The notes: generated by a model from the letters alone, not told the origin. Numbered from the stretch's first letter, positions 9,101 through 17,772 are shown. The stretch: DNA of 60,716 bases from an uncultured Clostridia bacterium (GCA_949841045.1 CATKXS010000001.1:1-60716); one strand, 5' to 3'. Numbers and translations: made by a program.

Positions 9101-12100
9101 ATATTTGAAATTTATGTAGACGGCAAAAAGGTTTATCAAACTGATGAAAAAAAGGTAAACGTAAACGAGCTTAACATAGATTTTCTCCAAAGACGAGAGG
9201 TGAGGGCTAGAGCAATTCATTCAAATCATCTCAAATCTGATTTGTCTGAGCCAATTTATCTAAAACAAATTGAAACGCCAGAGAGACTTACAATTGAAAA
9301 TAGTATAGTCATGATTAATCTTTCTTCTGACACGTCTTACATTGATAGAGTCCTTGTAAATGGAAGCGTGGCAAATGTAAATTATATCAAAGGTGGAAAT
9401 ATCATAACCTTTGATTTGGAAAATTTTGAGACGAATGAATTCAATATTATATTTAAGTCAGTTACAGGTGGGGTAAACACATATTACCTTGATAGTAGAC
9501 AAATAAATTTAACGCTTATAAATCTTAATGCAGTAGAATTTAATAGCACAATTGATGGCGATGAGTTATCATGGGATAAAGTGGCTTCTGATATTAATGG
9601 AAACAACATTGACCCAATATTATATCAAATTTCAGTAAAAAATAATGAAAAAACATATATTTTAGGTTATAGAAGTAAAAATAACATCAAATTAGACGCT
9701 CTTGAAAATGAAATTAAAGCATCGCTTTCTGGCAATGTTGAACTTAGTTTGAGAGCAAAAGTAGACGGAAGTTATACACTCTCGCTTAATGAAGAAAATA
9801 TTGTTGGCTACTATGGACAGACAATAGAGTCTACAAATGAAACAAAAAAACTTGAAAAAGTAGAGAATATAACTTCGCGTGTTGTTGACAGTACTCGATA
9901 TGCGACCTTACTTGACAATAAAATGAATGCAACTCTTGATATTACTTTTGAGGATATTTGGGAAAGTAGTGAAGTTAAGTTTATATTCACTTTGAAGGGT
10001 GAAAGCGAAAGAATATTTGAGATTAGTGCTTTAGGTGATTATGAAAATTATTCATTTGCAAAACAAGAGGGGAATTATCTCCTTACTATTAAAAATAATC
10101 TTTTAAAACTATTCAGCGAAGAAGAATTTGATTTTGAAATATTTGTTGCAAGTGATAGGCTTATAAGCAGTGACAAGAGTCTTATAAAGCTTCAAAGATT
10201 TACAAGGCTTGGTGGCGGTGAGTTGTCACAAGACGGAACACTTACTATTTTAGACGAGCAAAATGCAAGTTACCTCGTTGAAGTAATGATAGAAAATACA
10301 AAATATGAAAGAATTCTTTCTGGAGAAAAAACTCTTTCACTCATCACTTCTGACCTTATGGGCGGGAAATATGATGATTACACAATCAAAATAATTGCCT
10401 TTGACGAAAATGGTTTAGTTCTCCCAAGTCCTACCATTTTTGCGCTTACTGGTCACAAAATGAAGGGAATAAGCAGTGTTACAATAGATGATAATGGCAA
10501 TGTCAATATGTCCCTTTATGTTGATAATTATAGTAGTATTGTCTTTGTCGCAAAACGCGGAGATGAAGAAGTAGATTTCATAGGCGTGGAAAGTGAAGAC
10601 GAACCAAATGTGTTCTACATTTCAATGATTGACCTTATAAGCCTCTTTGAGAAAGGGCAAAATGTAATAGGAGAGCAGAATATAAGTCTTGCTGTTAAGA
10701 AAGCGGGCTCTATAATGTCTGATTTCGTAGATATTTCCTTCACCTTTGCAAGAGATGCTGAGGTGGAAATTAAGAGGACTGGAACTTTTGATGAAGATTA
10801 TCTTATTCTTCCAGTGCTTGGTGATGATGTTAAATCTTTATCGCTTAGAATTAAAATCAACGCAAACTTTGGCGAGTCTGACCAGCGAATATATTACTTT
10901 TATGCAAATGATGTGCTAGGCTACTGGGCAGAGCTGGCAGATGGCACAAAAGGCAGATTTGTTAAAGAAATTGATAGTGAAAGTGATTTTATTTATACAA
11001 GGGCTTTTGGAATAAAGATAAACGACCTCCTTTCAACCTTGGAAATGGGTGACGTAACGATGACAATATCTCGTGTTGGCTTAAAGGAAGGGCTATATCA
11101 ATATTCATCGGCAACTTTTGATTTTTATAAACTTTGTACATTCCTTACTGACGAGGATAACAAACAAATTTCAATTTCAAACGATATTCTTTCATTCAAT
11201 TGGTTACAACTTGACATGGAGACAGAGCGAGAAATTGAGCCTTCTTCATACATTGTTTATGTTAAAGATGAGGAAGGAATACTAAAACATCAAATTACAA
11301 CTTATGCACCTGGTCTTGACCTTAAGGGCTTAGACATTGTGCCTGGGCAAATTTATTACATTTCTGTAAAAGCTTTAAGCTTCGATGAAAGGGTGATTGC
11401 TTCAGATGTCAGTGATAAAATCACGGTATTAAAGTATACATCTCCAACCCCATTAGAGGTGAAAGATGGCCTCATTCAAATGCGAGAGGAAGATTTCAAA
11501 AAGACAGAATTCTTCAAGGATATAGTTGACTACTTTGGTCAAGAAAATCCAGCAACTCAGTATCATATGGCTGTTTGGAACAAGACTTACTCTGCACCTT
11601 TCTTCTTCAGTCCAGACAACTTTGACCTATATAATCTTATTTTAAACTTTACAAAACTTGATAATGGCGTGATAACAAGCACGAAATATTCAACTGAAAT
11701 CAAGGGATATTTGCTTTTCCCTGATATTGAAATAGAAGTAAAAAATTCTGAGTTCGTTGGTCTTGGCGACAGGCTGTCATATATTTATCTGCTTCAAGTC
11801 TATAGCGAGCGAAAACTGAAAACAAGTTCTACTCAGGAAGCTGTAGTTATCAGAAATATGATTGACAGACTTGTCAGCACTTGTCGTGGAATTGGAGATA
11901 ACACACTTCTGTTTGATGACAAAGGTAGAGCTATTCCAGCAGGCGAGTATAGCTTAAGTATGGCTCAAAAAGCTAATGAAAGTAATCTAACTTCATTAAA
12001 CTCTGAAAGCATAAAAATCTTCTTGGCAACTGCACCAGAATTGACATTAGAAGGGAATGGTGACTACTATGCCCAGATAAATCCTGTTATGACAAGGCTT

Positions 12101-15100
12101 TATACTGGTGAAACTTTTGAAACAATCTCAGCTTTAACATATAAACTTCAACTGAGAAATGCAAATGACGAAGTTGGAATTTACTCAAATTCAGTGATAG
12201 AACTTTTGGCACAATATGACAGTGTAAACGGCAAATGGTATCTCTTGTATGGCGACAATGAACTTGACGTCATTGAGAATGTCGCTATGCCAAGTGGAAT
12301 TGACGGTTTTAAGATAAACATGACAAACCTCAGATGGGCTTTAAGCGAAATTAGTGAGGGACTTATTAAGACAAACCATTCTTATCGCGTTGACATTTTC
12401 GCTTTGGGTGGCGATGAGGTCGTAGCCAATGGTAAGAGCGGTATATTCTATCTCAATTATCTTGATTTGCCTAGTGACCATATTCACTTTATTGATGGAA
12501 AATTCATTGTTGAAAACAACTCCACTGAAGCAGAACAAAACGACATTTTGGTTCGCTATGTACTTGCAGGACAGTCGCAACAGACAACAAGAGCGCCTTT
12601 CGTAGGTGGACGTGCTGAAGTAAAACTCGACAGAGCGGGAAGATACTCAAGTGTTATATTATCTCTCAGCGGTTCGGTTACTCGAAGCTCTATGAGCGTT
12701 GAAAGCTCATCATATCTTATTGAAAACATCTATAAACTTTCAGCTCCAGAATTGAGTGTTGAGGCAAATAATATTTCAATTCGTTGCAATGACAGAAATA
12801 TCACAGGTGGAATTAAATTCTATCTCGGTAATGATGTGAGTCTTGACCTTAATTATGTAGGTGAAGATAAGGGTTATTATTTTGAAAGCGATTTTTCTCA
12901 ATTATCAAGTCTAGAATATATCGCAGGCGCGCTTTTAGATGATACGATTAAAGTAAAATATCCTTCAGAACTTGAAGCAAGTACTTTTACAGCATATCTT
13001 TGTGGAAACAATGGTCAATTTACTCTTGAAAAATGTGAAAAAGATGAGGCCGATTATAGACTTGTATTCCAGTCACTTAATAACTTATATCCTATTATTT
13101 CATCTGATACGAGCATACTTAATGCTAAGATGCTTCCAGAAATCAATTACTTTAATGTGGAAAATGGAAACATAAAGATTTATAATGATAAAGTTTATGA
13201 CAGAATTACTGATAGAAATGGTAGCGAAGCTCAAATAGTTTATGATGTTAAAATTGGTTATTACACTGAAGACAATGTGGAAGATGGAAAATATATTTTC
13301 AATTTTGAAGAAGATATTTACCTTGAAAACTTGGCAGAAATAGAAGAATATCTTGACGGCAAGCTACTTAATGAGCAGTTTAGTTATTTTACTATTTCAG
13401 TTACTGCCGTTAGCGGTGTTCAAGTTGGCGAAGACGATACTTACAATTTTATCAGTACAAATGGAAATTATTTCTCTTGTGCTGGGCTTAAGTATGACGA
13501 TGGCAGTTATGTTTTAAAAAGCTTAACAAATGCGACGCAATACATTTATCAACGCACGCAAAAGGCGTTTGTTCAAAGTGTGTCATCGGTTATCAGAAAT
13601 GGACAGATTAATTTCATCCTTGACAGAGAGTCTATCTATTATGCTGATGAAGGCGAGACGCTTGACCAGTCAACGGCAAAACGTATTTCAATCTATGCTG
13701 AGTACACAGCTGGTGGTGAAACTAAATTTGAAAGACTTGAAGGAACATACAACTTCTCTACCAGCACAAGTGCAGGTGAGGGAAATTATCTCTTTGTAAG
13801 CTTTATTCCTGATGACGGACAGCTCAATGACACAATTAAAGCGTTTACAGTTTACATTTATGCGTATGGCCATGACAGCAAAGGCAACAATGCTATCATC
13901 TCATCTCCGCTTGTAGTAAGCGATATTTACAAACTTCCAAATGTTGACGAATATTACGAGATTGTTCTTAAAGATGGAAAGACAGCAATAGATTTTACAA
14001 ATTATTTCTCTGAAGTCTCAATACTGAGTAATAGAGATTGCTATAAAATAAATGTAAAATATATCTCTCAAAGTGGCGAGGAATATTCAATTGATATTTC
14101 AAGCACAACGCAAAATAAGATATTTGAAATTCCTGAAAATGCAATAAGTGTTACTATTCAGGCTCAAGACGGACAGAGTCTTACACAAATTGACCCAAAG
14201 AGACTTTTCTTTAGTGATAGTAAAGTGCTTGAGATTAAGACGACTTCAGTTGAAGAACTTGAAATAAGTTGGGATAATATTGAGAAACGTTTTGTTTGGA
14301 CTTTTGGTAATGACAAAGATGACGAATATGAATATTATGTAAGCCTTTCTATTGCAGGAAATGAAGAGCGTGAATTTGTAAATGACAATTTCTATTGTCC
14401 AAGAAATAGAGGAAGAATTCTTTCAGGCGCCTTCAAAATCAGAGCAAGACTAAAGGGTGATTATGATAATATGCTCTTTGTTTATAGCGAAGAAAAGGCA
14501 TATGTAAGCGATGAGATGATTGAATACAATCTCTTCTCTGGCGGAAATGGAAGTGAAAATAATCCATATATCATAGCAAATATTGATGACTTTAAAAACA
14601 TGGCACTTAGAAATACAAATGATTTCTACTTTAGGCTTAATAGAAATCTTGATATTGATTTAAGTGAACTCGCAAGAGAAGAAGTCATGTTTGATGAGTT
14701 TAATGCTCACTTAGACGGTGGCGGTTATAGTCTTTCAGTTACTTTAAACAGCGTTTATTCACTTAAAGATAAGTTTGTGAGAACCCTTATTGGTTATAAC
14801 AAAGAACAGCTTACATTTACTTCTGCAAGTGCAATCTTTTACACCCTTTCAAGCGGTGCTTCAGTAAGTAATATGAATATCTACTATTCACTTGAACTTT
14901 CAGATATTGATACAATAAGTATTATGGTTGCACCAATTTGTGTTTACAACTATGGCAGTATTGAAAATGTTAATATTAGACAATTTGATATTGCTGTTAA
15001 TGGAACAGGTACAAGCAATGATATATTTGTAGCAGGACTTGCGTGCGTAAACTATGGGAATATAAGTTTTTGTACAAACTATAGCGAATTTGATTATAGC

Positions 15101-15709
15101 ATGCAACAAAGACTCGAAATGACCTTTGGTTATGCTGGAATTACACTTTTCAATCAAAGTGAGGGCGGTTACACTGGAAACATTACAAACTGCTTCAATA
15201 AGGGAGAGAAGGGCATTACTTCAGCAACAAACAATGTTGTTTACCTAAGCGGTATCGCTCTTCAAAATAGCGGAACAATTTCAATGTGTGGAAATGATGG
15301 CAATATGAATCTTGCAGTTAAAAATACCGAACTTAGAGTTAGCGGTTATTATGCTGGAATTGCAATCGCAAATATAAGCGGAACGCTCGAATATCTTTAT
15401 AACAACGGTTTGTTTACTTGCAAATCTAGTCCATTTAGAGGGACATTTAGATATGCCGGTATCGCTATTCAGTTGAGGGGCGGAAGCATTTCCAATCTCG
15501 TCGAGACAAAAGCTCAACCTTTGATTAGAAATTGCGAAGGTGCATTCCTTGATGGTGGAAACAATTATGTTGCGTCTGGTTCTGGCACAGACCCAAATGT
15601 ATCTTCTACTATTGAAATTACCGGAAACTTTACACTTGAAGGCAGAAATGGCTATAAGCTTATTGTGACAGGCGGTGAAGATGGGTATAATGCAAGAATT
15701 GCAAAATAA
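6134..15709 (+). CDS. Giant multidomain surface lipoprotein, 3191 aa
   Basis: A secreted, lipid-anchored protein. The N-terminus is a lipoprotein signal (MKKKF, hydrophobic core, then LVMTAC, with C22 the expected lipidation site). Next comes a BIG2-like module (residues ~25-110), followed by a very long series of fibronectin-III/Ig-like beta modules. Several boundaries are marked by Y-K-L (near 368, 465, 1664, 2199, 2599), and modules often start with a strand like LSWD or FNWDYE. Residues ~2800-2880 carry the GGNGSENNPYIIANIDDFKN signature with NLDIDL and HLDGGGYSLSV, as in bacterial surface proteins with GLUG-type repeats. The rest (NYGSIENVNI, NYGNISFCTN, NSGTISMCGN) looks like a right-handed beta-helix. 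No sortase motif, no catalytic motif and very few cysteines. Likely an adhesin or polysaccharide-binding stalk; the ligand is unknown. The frame is intact over 9.6 kb. Confidence 0.88.
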   Translation: MKKKFVVVFMLVLFSGLVMTACNTKSSVSGNFKQNLYNLSLGSELDFSQELNLKGIEFDKVKIYSSNEAILKSTNEYRFQALSSGKVFVFAEANGKTIARTTINVKYRLGEVQNIKVDDEGLVTWDASRVVLLGGELVFADNYLVTTVNDNGQRREFETQETSFSLEKEDWYDVIIIATSNNELIDNSPSTRVYLNYGYVARPTNLRFTSNEFAQSGTLTWNRISGAEFAIYINGIKMEEGLRENKFDFDYSSYEDSVRVTIEANDVLGNKKASQTEITLKILKTSNLYYSYDGQGILNWDGDSDALSYTIKLLNLDTQESVYYNVKNDNQTFLEGVSEGNYEASIVLNGGTSEKGLFISSKESNITQIYKLQEPKLEIDFDEKKAYLEFDKDMQVKNFLIKIDDEANLYSIKEGNLIELDLAGLGVGLHNISVNAVAKNSDGEIEVDSTAITTNFIMSNTWSFDFYKLEELGEVLHFIDDEYSMFSFDRIENATDYIIYVGDTQISDIQTIIEGRRVYLKARLSDYAPQDNLYDVRVEAIAKRDGELSSLVSSRQKELIVLNPAIAKLEQNNGEFEWLVQAGFTYSYAVYKADKNYNILSQTPVLAGLTTQGKLPSVLSEGYYVVRVTTLSNDENINLNSDFYNKNNVLSANLKVTKVLESPKAQFVELNSGYKLLIYGVDNGGEYEVYVDGVKDGGIVLSEKIEGPIEYIIKNPLKEVKIHSVEVVAKGGNLFDGEVYLPSDAFILNLERLALVDEKVTCLFSNSNELLGEQIEVKEIAGAKSVEFLLNHTSIQNSGFKLDMSDKFKFGSDFLIEMRYIGDESEIENHYYISSELKAVEFARVSAPSQLKYEDGILSWANGDVLGEKLYISLTMKSNQNQEYYHRFFTNGVVSELDLQSYIDEARRDAEFDTAFRNAIAIAIEIISYQNSAGEENEEGLSDIYYIPSFVGSTSLGEKSLNIVQLEEVELKFDEENYNFNWDYEIEGTIFEIYVDGKKVYQTDEKKVNVNELNIDFLQRREVRARAIHSNHLKSDLSEPIYLKQIETPERLTIENSIVMINLSSDTSYIDRVLVNGSVANVNYIKGGNIITFDLENFETNEFNIIFKSVTGGVNTYYLDSRQINLTLINLNAVEFNSTIDGDELSWDKVASDINGNNIDPILYQISVKNNEKTYILGYRSKNNIKLDALENEIKASLSGNVELSLRAKVDGSYTLSLNEENIVGYYGQTIESTNETKKLEKVENITSRVVDSTRYATLLDNKMNATLDITFEDIWESSEVKFIFTLKGESERIFEISALGDYENYSFAKQEGNYLLTIKNNLLKLFSEEEFDFEIFVASDRLISSDKSLIKLQRFTRLGGGELSQDGTLTILDEQNASYLVEVMIENTKYERILSGEKTLSLITSDLMGGKYDDYTIKIIAFDENGLVLPSPTIFALTGHKMKGISSVTIDDNGNVNMSLYVDNYSSIVFVAKRGDEEVDFIGVESEDEPNVFYISMIDLISLFEKGQNVIGEQNISLAVKKAGSIMSDFVDISFTFARDAEVEIKRTGTFDEDYLILPVLGDDVKSLSLRIKINANFGESDQRIYYFYANDVLGYWAELADGTKGRFVKEIDSESDFIYTRAFGIKINDLLSTLEMGDVTMTISRVGLKEGLYQYSSATFDFYKLCTFLTDEDNKQISISNDILSFNWLQLDMETEREIEPSSYIVYVKDEEGILKHQITTYAPGLDLKGLDIVPGQIYYISVKALSFDERVIASDVSDKITVLKYTSPTPLEVKDGLIQMREEDFKKTEFFKDIVDYFGQENPATQYHMAVWNKTYSAPFFFSPDNFDLYNLILNFTKLDNGVITSTKYSTEIKGYLLFPDIEIEVKNSEFVGLGDRLSYIYLLQVYSERKLKTSSTQEAVVIRNMIDRLVSTCRGIGDNTLLFDDKGRAIPAGEYSLSMAQKANESNLTSLNSESIKIFLATAPELTLEGNGDYYAQINPVMTRLYTGETFETISALTYKLQLRNANDEVGIYSNSVIELLAQYDSVNGKWYLLYGDNELDVIENVAMPSGIDGFKINMTNLRWALSEISEGLIKTNHSYRVDIFALGGDEVVANGKSGIFYLNYLDLPSDHIHFIDGKFIVENNSTEAEQNDILVRYVLAGQSQQTTRAPFVGGRAEVKLDRAGRYSSVILSLSGSVTRSSMSVESSSYLIENIYKLSAPELSVEANNISIRCNDRNITGGIKFYLGNDVSLDLNYVGEDKGYYFESDFSQLSSLEYIAGALLDDTIKVKYPSELEASTFTAYLCGNNGQFTLEKCEKDEADYRLVFQSLNNLYPIISSDTSILNAKMLPEINYFNVENGNIKIYNDKVYDRITDRNGSEAQIVYDVKIGYYTEDNVEDGKYIFNFEEDIYLENLAEIEEYLDGKLLNEQFSYFTISVTAVSGVQVGEDDTYNFISTNGNYFSCAGLKYDDGSYVLKSLTNATQYIYQRTQKAFVQSVSSVIRNGQINFILDRESIYYADEGETLDQSTAKRISIYAEYTAGGETKFERLEGTYNFSTSTSAGEGNYLFVSFIPDDGQLNDTIKAFTVYIYAYGHDSKGNNAIISSPLVVSDIYKLPNVDEYYEIVLKDGKTAIDFTNYFSEVSILSNRDCYKINVKYISQSGEEYSIDISSTTQNKIFEIPENAISVTIQAQDGQSLTQIDPKRLFFSDSKVLEIKTTSVEELEISWDNIEKRFVWTFGNDKDDEYEYYVSLSIAGNEEREFVNDNFYCPRNRGRILSGAFKIRARLKGDYDNMLFVYSEEKAYVSDEMIEYNLFSGGNGSENNPYIIANIDDFKNMALRNTNDFYFRLNRNLDIDLSELAREEVMFDEFNAHLDGGGYSLSVTLNSVYSLKDKFVRTLIGYNKEQLTFTSASAIFYTLSSGASVSNMNIYYSLELSDIDTISIMVAPICVYNYGSIENVNIRQFDIAVNGTGTSNDIFVAGLACVNYGNISFCTNYSEFDYSMQQRLEMTFGYAGITLFNQSEGGYTGNITNCFNKGEKGITSATNNVVYLSGIALQNSGTISMCGNDGNMNLAVKNTELRVSGYYAGIAIANISGTLEYLYNNGLFTCKSSPFRGTFRYAGIAIQLRGGSISNLVETKAQPLIRNCEGAFLDGGNNYVASGSGTDPNVSSTIEITGNFTLEGRNGYKLIVTGGEDGYNARIAK

Positions 15710-15724
15710 CAAACTTAGTTTGTT
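15708..15724. repeat. Palindrome AACAAACTTAGTTTGTT
   Basis: Perfect 17-nt palindrome overlapping the stop codon. The core AAACTTAGTTT recurs at 43735-43749, 43789-43800 and 30582-30596, next to REP-like copies. It may also act as a weak transcription stop. Confidence 0.5.
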
Positions 15725-15828
15725 AGTCTAATTAAATTCACTCGTTGCGCAAGCTTATACGTGCATAATGCACCATAAGATTTTATTTCATAAGTACTAA
15801 TAAAAAAATAAAGAGAATATCTTAATAT

Positions 15829-16710
15829 ATGAAAAAATTTATTTTGGTTTTCATACTAGTATTCTCTTTATCTTTTTTTTGTGGTTGTTCAAGAGAAGAA
15901 ACGCCACAAATCAAAGATGATTTTGTGGTGCTTGGACTTGAAAACTTTTCAAATGGAAGAATGGTGCAAACACTTAGATTTTCTTGTAATGGCAAGCGTT
16001 TTGATGAAAAGAATGCTCCTCTAAAAGAAAAACTTGAGTTTAGACAAAATTTGGTCGATATGATTTCTGAAATTCGCAATCAATTTCTATTTTCCTTTGC
16101 TTTGACTTATGTTCAAAACCCAAATGATGAATATAAGATAAATAGCGGTGTCATTCTATCGCCCGCCACCTATGACGAAAAAAATGATAGTGTTGGATTT
16201 AATATAATATTTACCTCGCTTGGCGCTTGGAATTATTATCATAAATCTGGTGAAGAACAAGAGGTCAATGCAGGCAATAAGAATGGAAATATATTTTATA
16301 GAAAGGTTGTTTCAAATGGCGAAAATCCTTATTTAAGCGTTAACTCTTCGGGTGAAAGTGCAATGGATATTTACAAGGCAAAATATCTTTCGGCATTGAA
16401 AGGGCTGTCGATTGAAGAGGAAGTAAAAAGCGAATATGCGCCTCAGTTTATTTACAATTATGCCACTCCACAGCAAGCAGTAAAGTCAAATTCTGATTTG
16501 ATGTATAGGGGAAGAGAAGGACTTTATCACCACGTATGGATAGTGGAAGAGGGCGATAAGGCAGAAGACAATAAGATTACTCTAAGTATAACTTATGTCT
16601 TTAAGGCATGGTGGATATTCTTTGCACTTTTAATAATACTTTCAGTATGCTTAATTTCCATTATTATAGTAAAAATAAAAGACACAAAACTAATAAAAAA
16701 GCCAAGATAA
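15829..16710 (+). CDS. Small lipoprotein with C-terminal membrane anchor, 293 aa
   Basis: Not recognised as a family. The N-terminus is a lipoprotein signal (MKKFILVFILVFSLSFFCGC, C20 the likely modified residue). An extracytoplasmic region follows, and one membrane helix lies near the C-terminus (WWIFFALLIILSVCLISIII, ~residues 262-281) with a short lysine-rich cytoplasmic tail. It therefore spans from lipid anchor to transmembrane anchor. It follows the giant lipoprotein after 119 nt in the same direction and may assist it, but this rests on position only. The ribosome-binding site is weak (AGAGAA). Confidence 0.78.
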   Translation: MKKFILVFILVFSLSFFCGCSREETPQIKDDFVVLGLENFSNGRMVQTLRFSCNGKRFDEKNAPLKEKLEFRQNLVDMISEIRNQFLFSFALTYVQNPNDEYKINSGVILSPATYDEKNDSVGFNIIFTSLGAWNYYHKSGEEQEVNAGNKNGNIFYRKVVSNGENPYLSVNSSGESAMDIYKAKYLSALKGLSIEEEVKSEYAPQFIYNYATPQQAVKSNSDLMYRGREGLYHHVWIVEEGDKAEDNKITLSITYVFKAWWIFFALLIILSVCLISIIIVKIKDTKLIKKPR

Positions 16711-16723
16711 TCTCTTGGTTTTT
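16695..16723 (+). terminator. Terminator with embedded stop codon
   Basis: CCAAGA (16702-16707) / TCTTGG (16713-16718) then T run. The stop codon of the preceding gene (16708-16710) lies in the loop. Confidence 0.85.
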
Positions 16724-16809
16724 TAAATGTGATTAAATAAGAAAACACTCGATAAAACTCGTGCTATTCTTGCGTACCTAAAAAAGCGAAACTATCTTCG
16801 CTTTAATTT

Positions 16810-17016
16810 TTAATATTCCCTTCCAAGTAAATAATCTGTGGTTACACCGAAAAAGTCAGCAAGTATTATTAAATTGTCACTACTAATATCAGTTGTATTA
16901 TTCTCCCATTGACAAATTGCAGTGGTACTTAATCCTGTTTTTATGCTAAGGTCTTTCATTGACAAATTCTTTTCTCTTCTTAATTCTCTTAATTTTTCTG
17001 CAAATTTTCTTTTCAT
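16810..17016 (-). CDS. XRE-family (Cro/CI-type) repressor, 68 aa
   Basis: Almost the whole protein is one helix-turn-helix domain: LRELRREKNLSMKDLSIKTG with recognition helix STTAICQWENN, ending with FGVTTDYLLG. Single-domain proteins of this size are typical phage-type or toxin-type regulators. It is transcribed divergently from the 17119 gene. The 102-nt gap carries two perfect 18-bp palindromes, which are the obvious operators. No ribosome-binding site precedes the ATG, and a TATAAT (17029-17024, minus strand) lies only ~8 nt upstream, so the mRNA may be leaderless. It probably represses the neighbour and possibly itself. Confidence 0.88.
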   Translation of the reverse strand: MKRKFAEKLRELRREKNLSMKDLSIKTGLSTTAICQWENNTTDISSDNLIILADFFGVTTDYLLGREY

Positions 17017-17050
17017 ATTTTATATTATATTCTTTTTTACGAATAATTTG

Positions 17051-17079
17051 TTGACATTCTTTATAAAGAATGGCATTAT
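17051..17079 (+). promoter_or_regulatory. Promoter of the cysteine-rich gene
   Basis: TTGACA (17051-17056), 17-nt spacer, CATTAT (17074-17079). The spacer is almost filled by operator O1. Confidence 0.7.
17055..17072. promoter_or_regulatory. Operator O1 for the XRE repressor
   Basis: Perfect 18-bp palindrome with core TTCTTTATAAAGAA, lying between the -35 and -10 boxes. Confidence 0.75.
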
Positions 17080-17084
17080 TAAAC

Positions 17085-17102
17085 CGTTCTTTATAAAGAA
17101 CG
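17085..17102. promoter_or_regulatory. Operator O2 for the XRE repressor
   Basis: Second perfect 18-bp palindrome with the same 14-bp core, centred exactly 30 bp from O1 (about three helical turns), just downstream of the -10 box. Confidence 0.75.
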
Positions 17103-17118
17103 TAAACAAGGAGGTAAT

Positions 17119-17397
17119 ATGATTGAAGAATTTAAAGGAAACTGTAAGTTTTTTGTGCAACATTATAGTTATAACGCTGAAAGAAAAAGACTTTCAAAAA
17201 TTTCATTCGGGCATTGTAGAAAAACTCTTAGAAGTAAATGTAAAGGATGTCCATACTATCAACCGCACGATATTTCAGAGGAAATAATTTGCTTGTCGGT
17301 CTTTCGTATGTTTTGTCACTTCAATTATTTATTGAAGCAGTATCAACAACAACTTACAGAAGAACTTGAAATATGCAAACAAAAAAATACTGACTAA
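17119..17397 (+). CDS. Cysteine-rich small protein, 92 aa, under XRE control
   Basis: Unknown family. Cysteines at 9, 33, 41 and 44 (GNCKFF, GHCRKT, SKCKGCPYY) suggest a zinc site; C58, C66 and C86 are additional. The C-terminal third is a Gln/Glu helix. An AAGGAGG ribosome-binding site precedes the ATG. Its promoter overlaps both operators, so expression is likely switched by the 68-aa repressor. No terminator is obvious before the tRNA-Met remnant. Confidence 0.75.
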   Translation: MIEEFKGNCKFFVQHYSYNAERKRLSKISFGHCRKTLRSKCKGCPYYQPHDISEEIICLSVFRMFCHFNYLLKQYQQQLTEELEICKQKNTD

Positions 17398-17427
17398 AAT
17401 CTTGGCTTTTAAATAATTTAAATTAAA

Positions 17428-17445
17428 AAAACGGCATAATGCCGT
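17428..17445 (-). terminator. Terminator after the tRNA-Met remnant
   Basis: ACGGCA (17431-17436) / TGCCGT (17440-17445); on the minus strand followed by T7. Confidence 0.7.
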
Positions 17446-17464
17446 ATGGTAGCAGCAACTGGGA
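17446..17464 (-). pseudogene. tRNA-Met 3'-end remnant
   Basis: These 19 nt repeat exactly the 3' end (acceptor strand, CCA and part of the T arm) of the intact tRNA-Met at 17597. The 5' part is missing and replaced by a 32-nt palindromic element. A terminator follows, as for a real tRNA. Confidence 0.75.
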
Positions 17465-17469
17465 TAAAG

Positions 17470-17501
17470 CCCTAAAAATATAAATATTTTCAGGGAACCC
17501 G
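17470..17501. repeat. 32-nt palindromic element, copy 1
   Basis: CCCT and AGGG flank AAAATAT / ATATTTT arms, followed by AACCCG. It is identical over 32 nt to 31588-31619, where it interrupts a tRNA-Leu copy. The rest of the gap to 17566 shows no gene. Confidence 0.85.
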
Positions 17502-17565
17502 TCCATTTAAAAAATTTGAAAATCTTTCGCTTTTCAAAAAATTGGTTCGCTCCCAGAAATTACAA

Positions 17566-17592
17566 TAAAAAAGACAACTTCCCGTTGTCAGT
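17566..17592 (-). terminator. Terminator of tRNA-Met
   Basis: GACAAC (17573-17578) / GTTGTC (17584-17589) with T6 on the minus strand. Confidence 0.85.
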
Positions 17593-17596
17593 GTCA

Positions 17597-17673
17597 TGGT
17601 AGCAGCAACTGGGATCGAACCAGTGACCTCACGAGTATGAATCGTGCGCTCTAGCCAGCTGAGCTATGCTGCC
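17597..17673 (-). tRNA. tRNA-Met (CAT), elongator type
   Basis: A 77-nt cloverleaf with encoded CCA. The acceptor GGCAGCA pairs with TGCTGCT, the anticodon stem CACGA/TCGTG encloses TTCATAC, and the T loop is TTCGATC. There is no GGG/CCC anticodon stem or C1-A72 mismatch, so it is not the initiator. The layout resembles Bacillus elongator tRNA-Met. tRNA-Ile2 (lysidine) also carries CAT and is the alternative. Confidence 0.93.
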
Positions 17674-17688
17674 ATAATTTACTAGGCA

Positions 17689-17718
17689 AGTATACAACAA
17701 GGATAATTATTTTGTCAA
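17689..17718 (-). promoter_or_regulatory. Promoter of tRNA-Met
   Basis: Minus strand TTGACA (17718-17713), 18-nt spacer, TATACT (17694-17689), 16 nt before the tRNA. Confidence 0.8.
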
Positions 17719-17743
17719 GTAATTTTTAAAAATTATTTTACTA

Positions 17744-17772
17744 TTGACAAAATTTGAAGTTTGGTATATAAT
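17744..17772 (+). promoter_or_regulatory. Promoter of the 66-aa gene
   Basis: TTGACA (17744-17749), 17-nt spacer, TATAAT (17767-17772): fully consensus. Confidence 0.9.

Noticed and set aside
13530-13799. Second gene within the giant lipoprotein
   Set aside because: Alternative frame with no ribosome-binding site; the main frame is continuous and keeps its module pattern through this part.
17446-17673. Integrated element bounded by tRNA-Met direct repeats
   Set aside because: Only ~130 nt lie between the repeats and no integrase or cargo is present.
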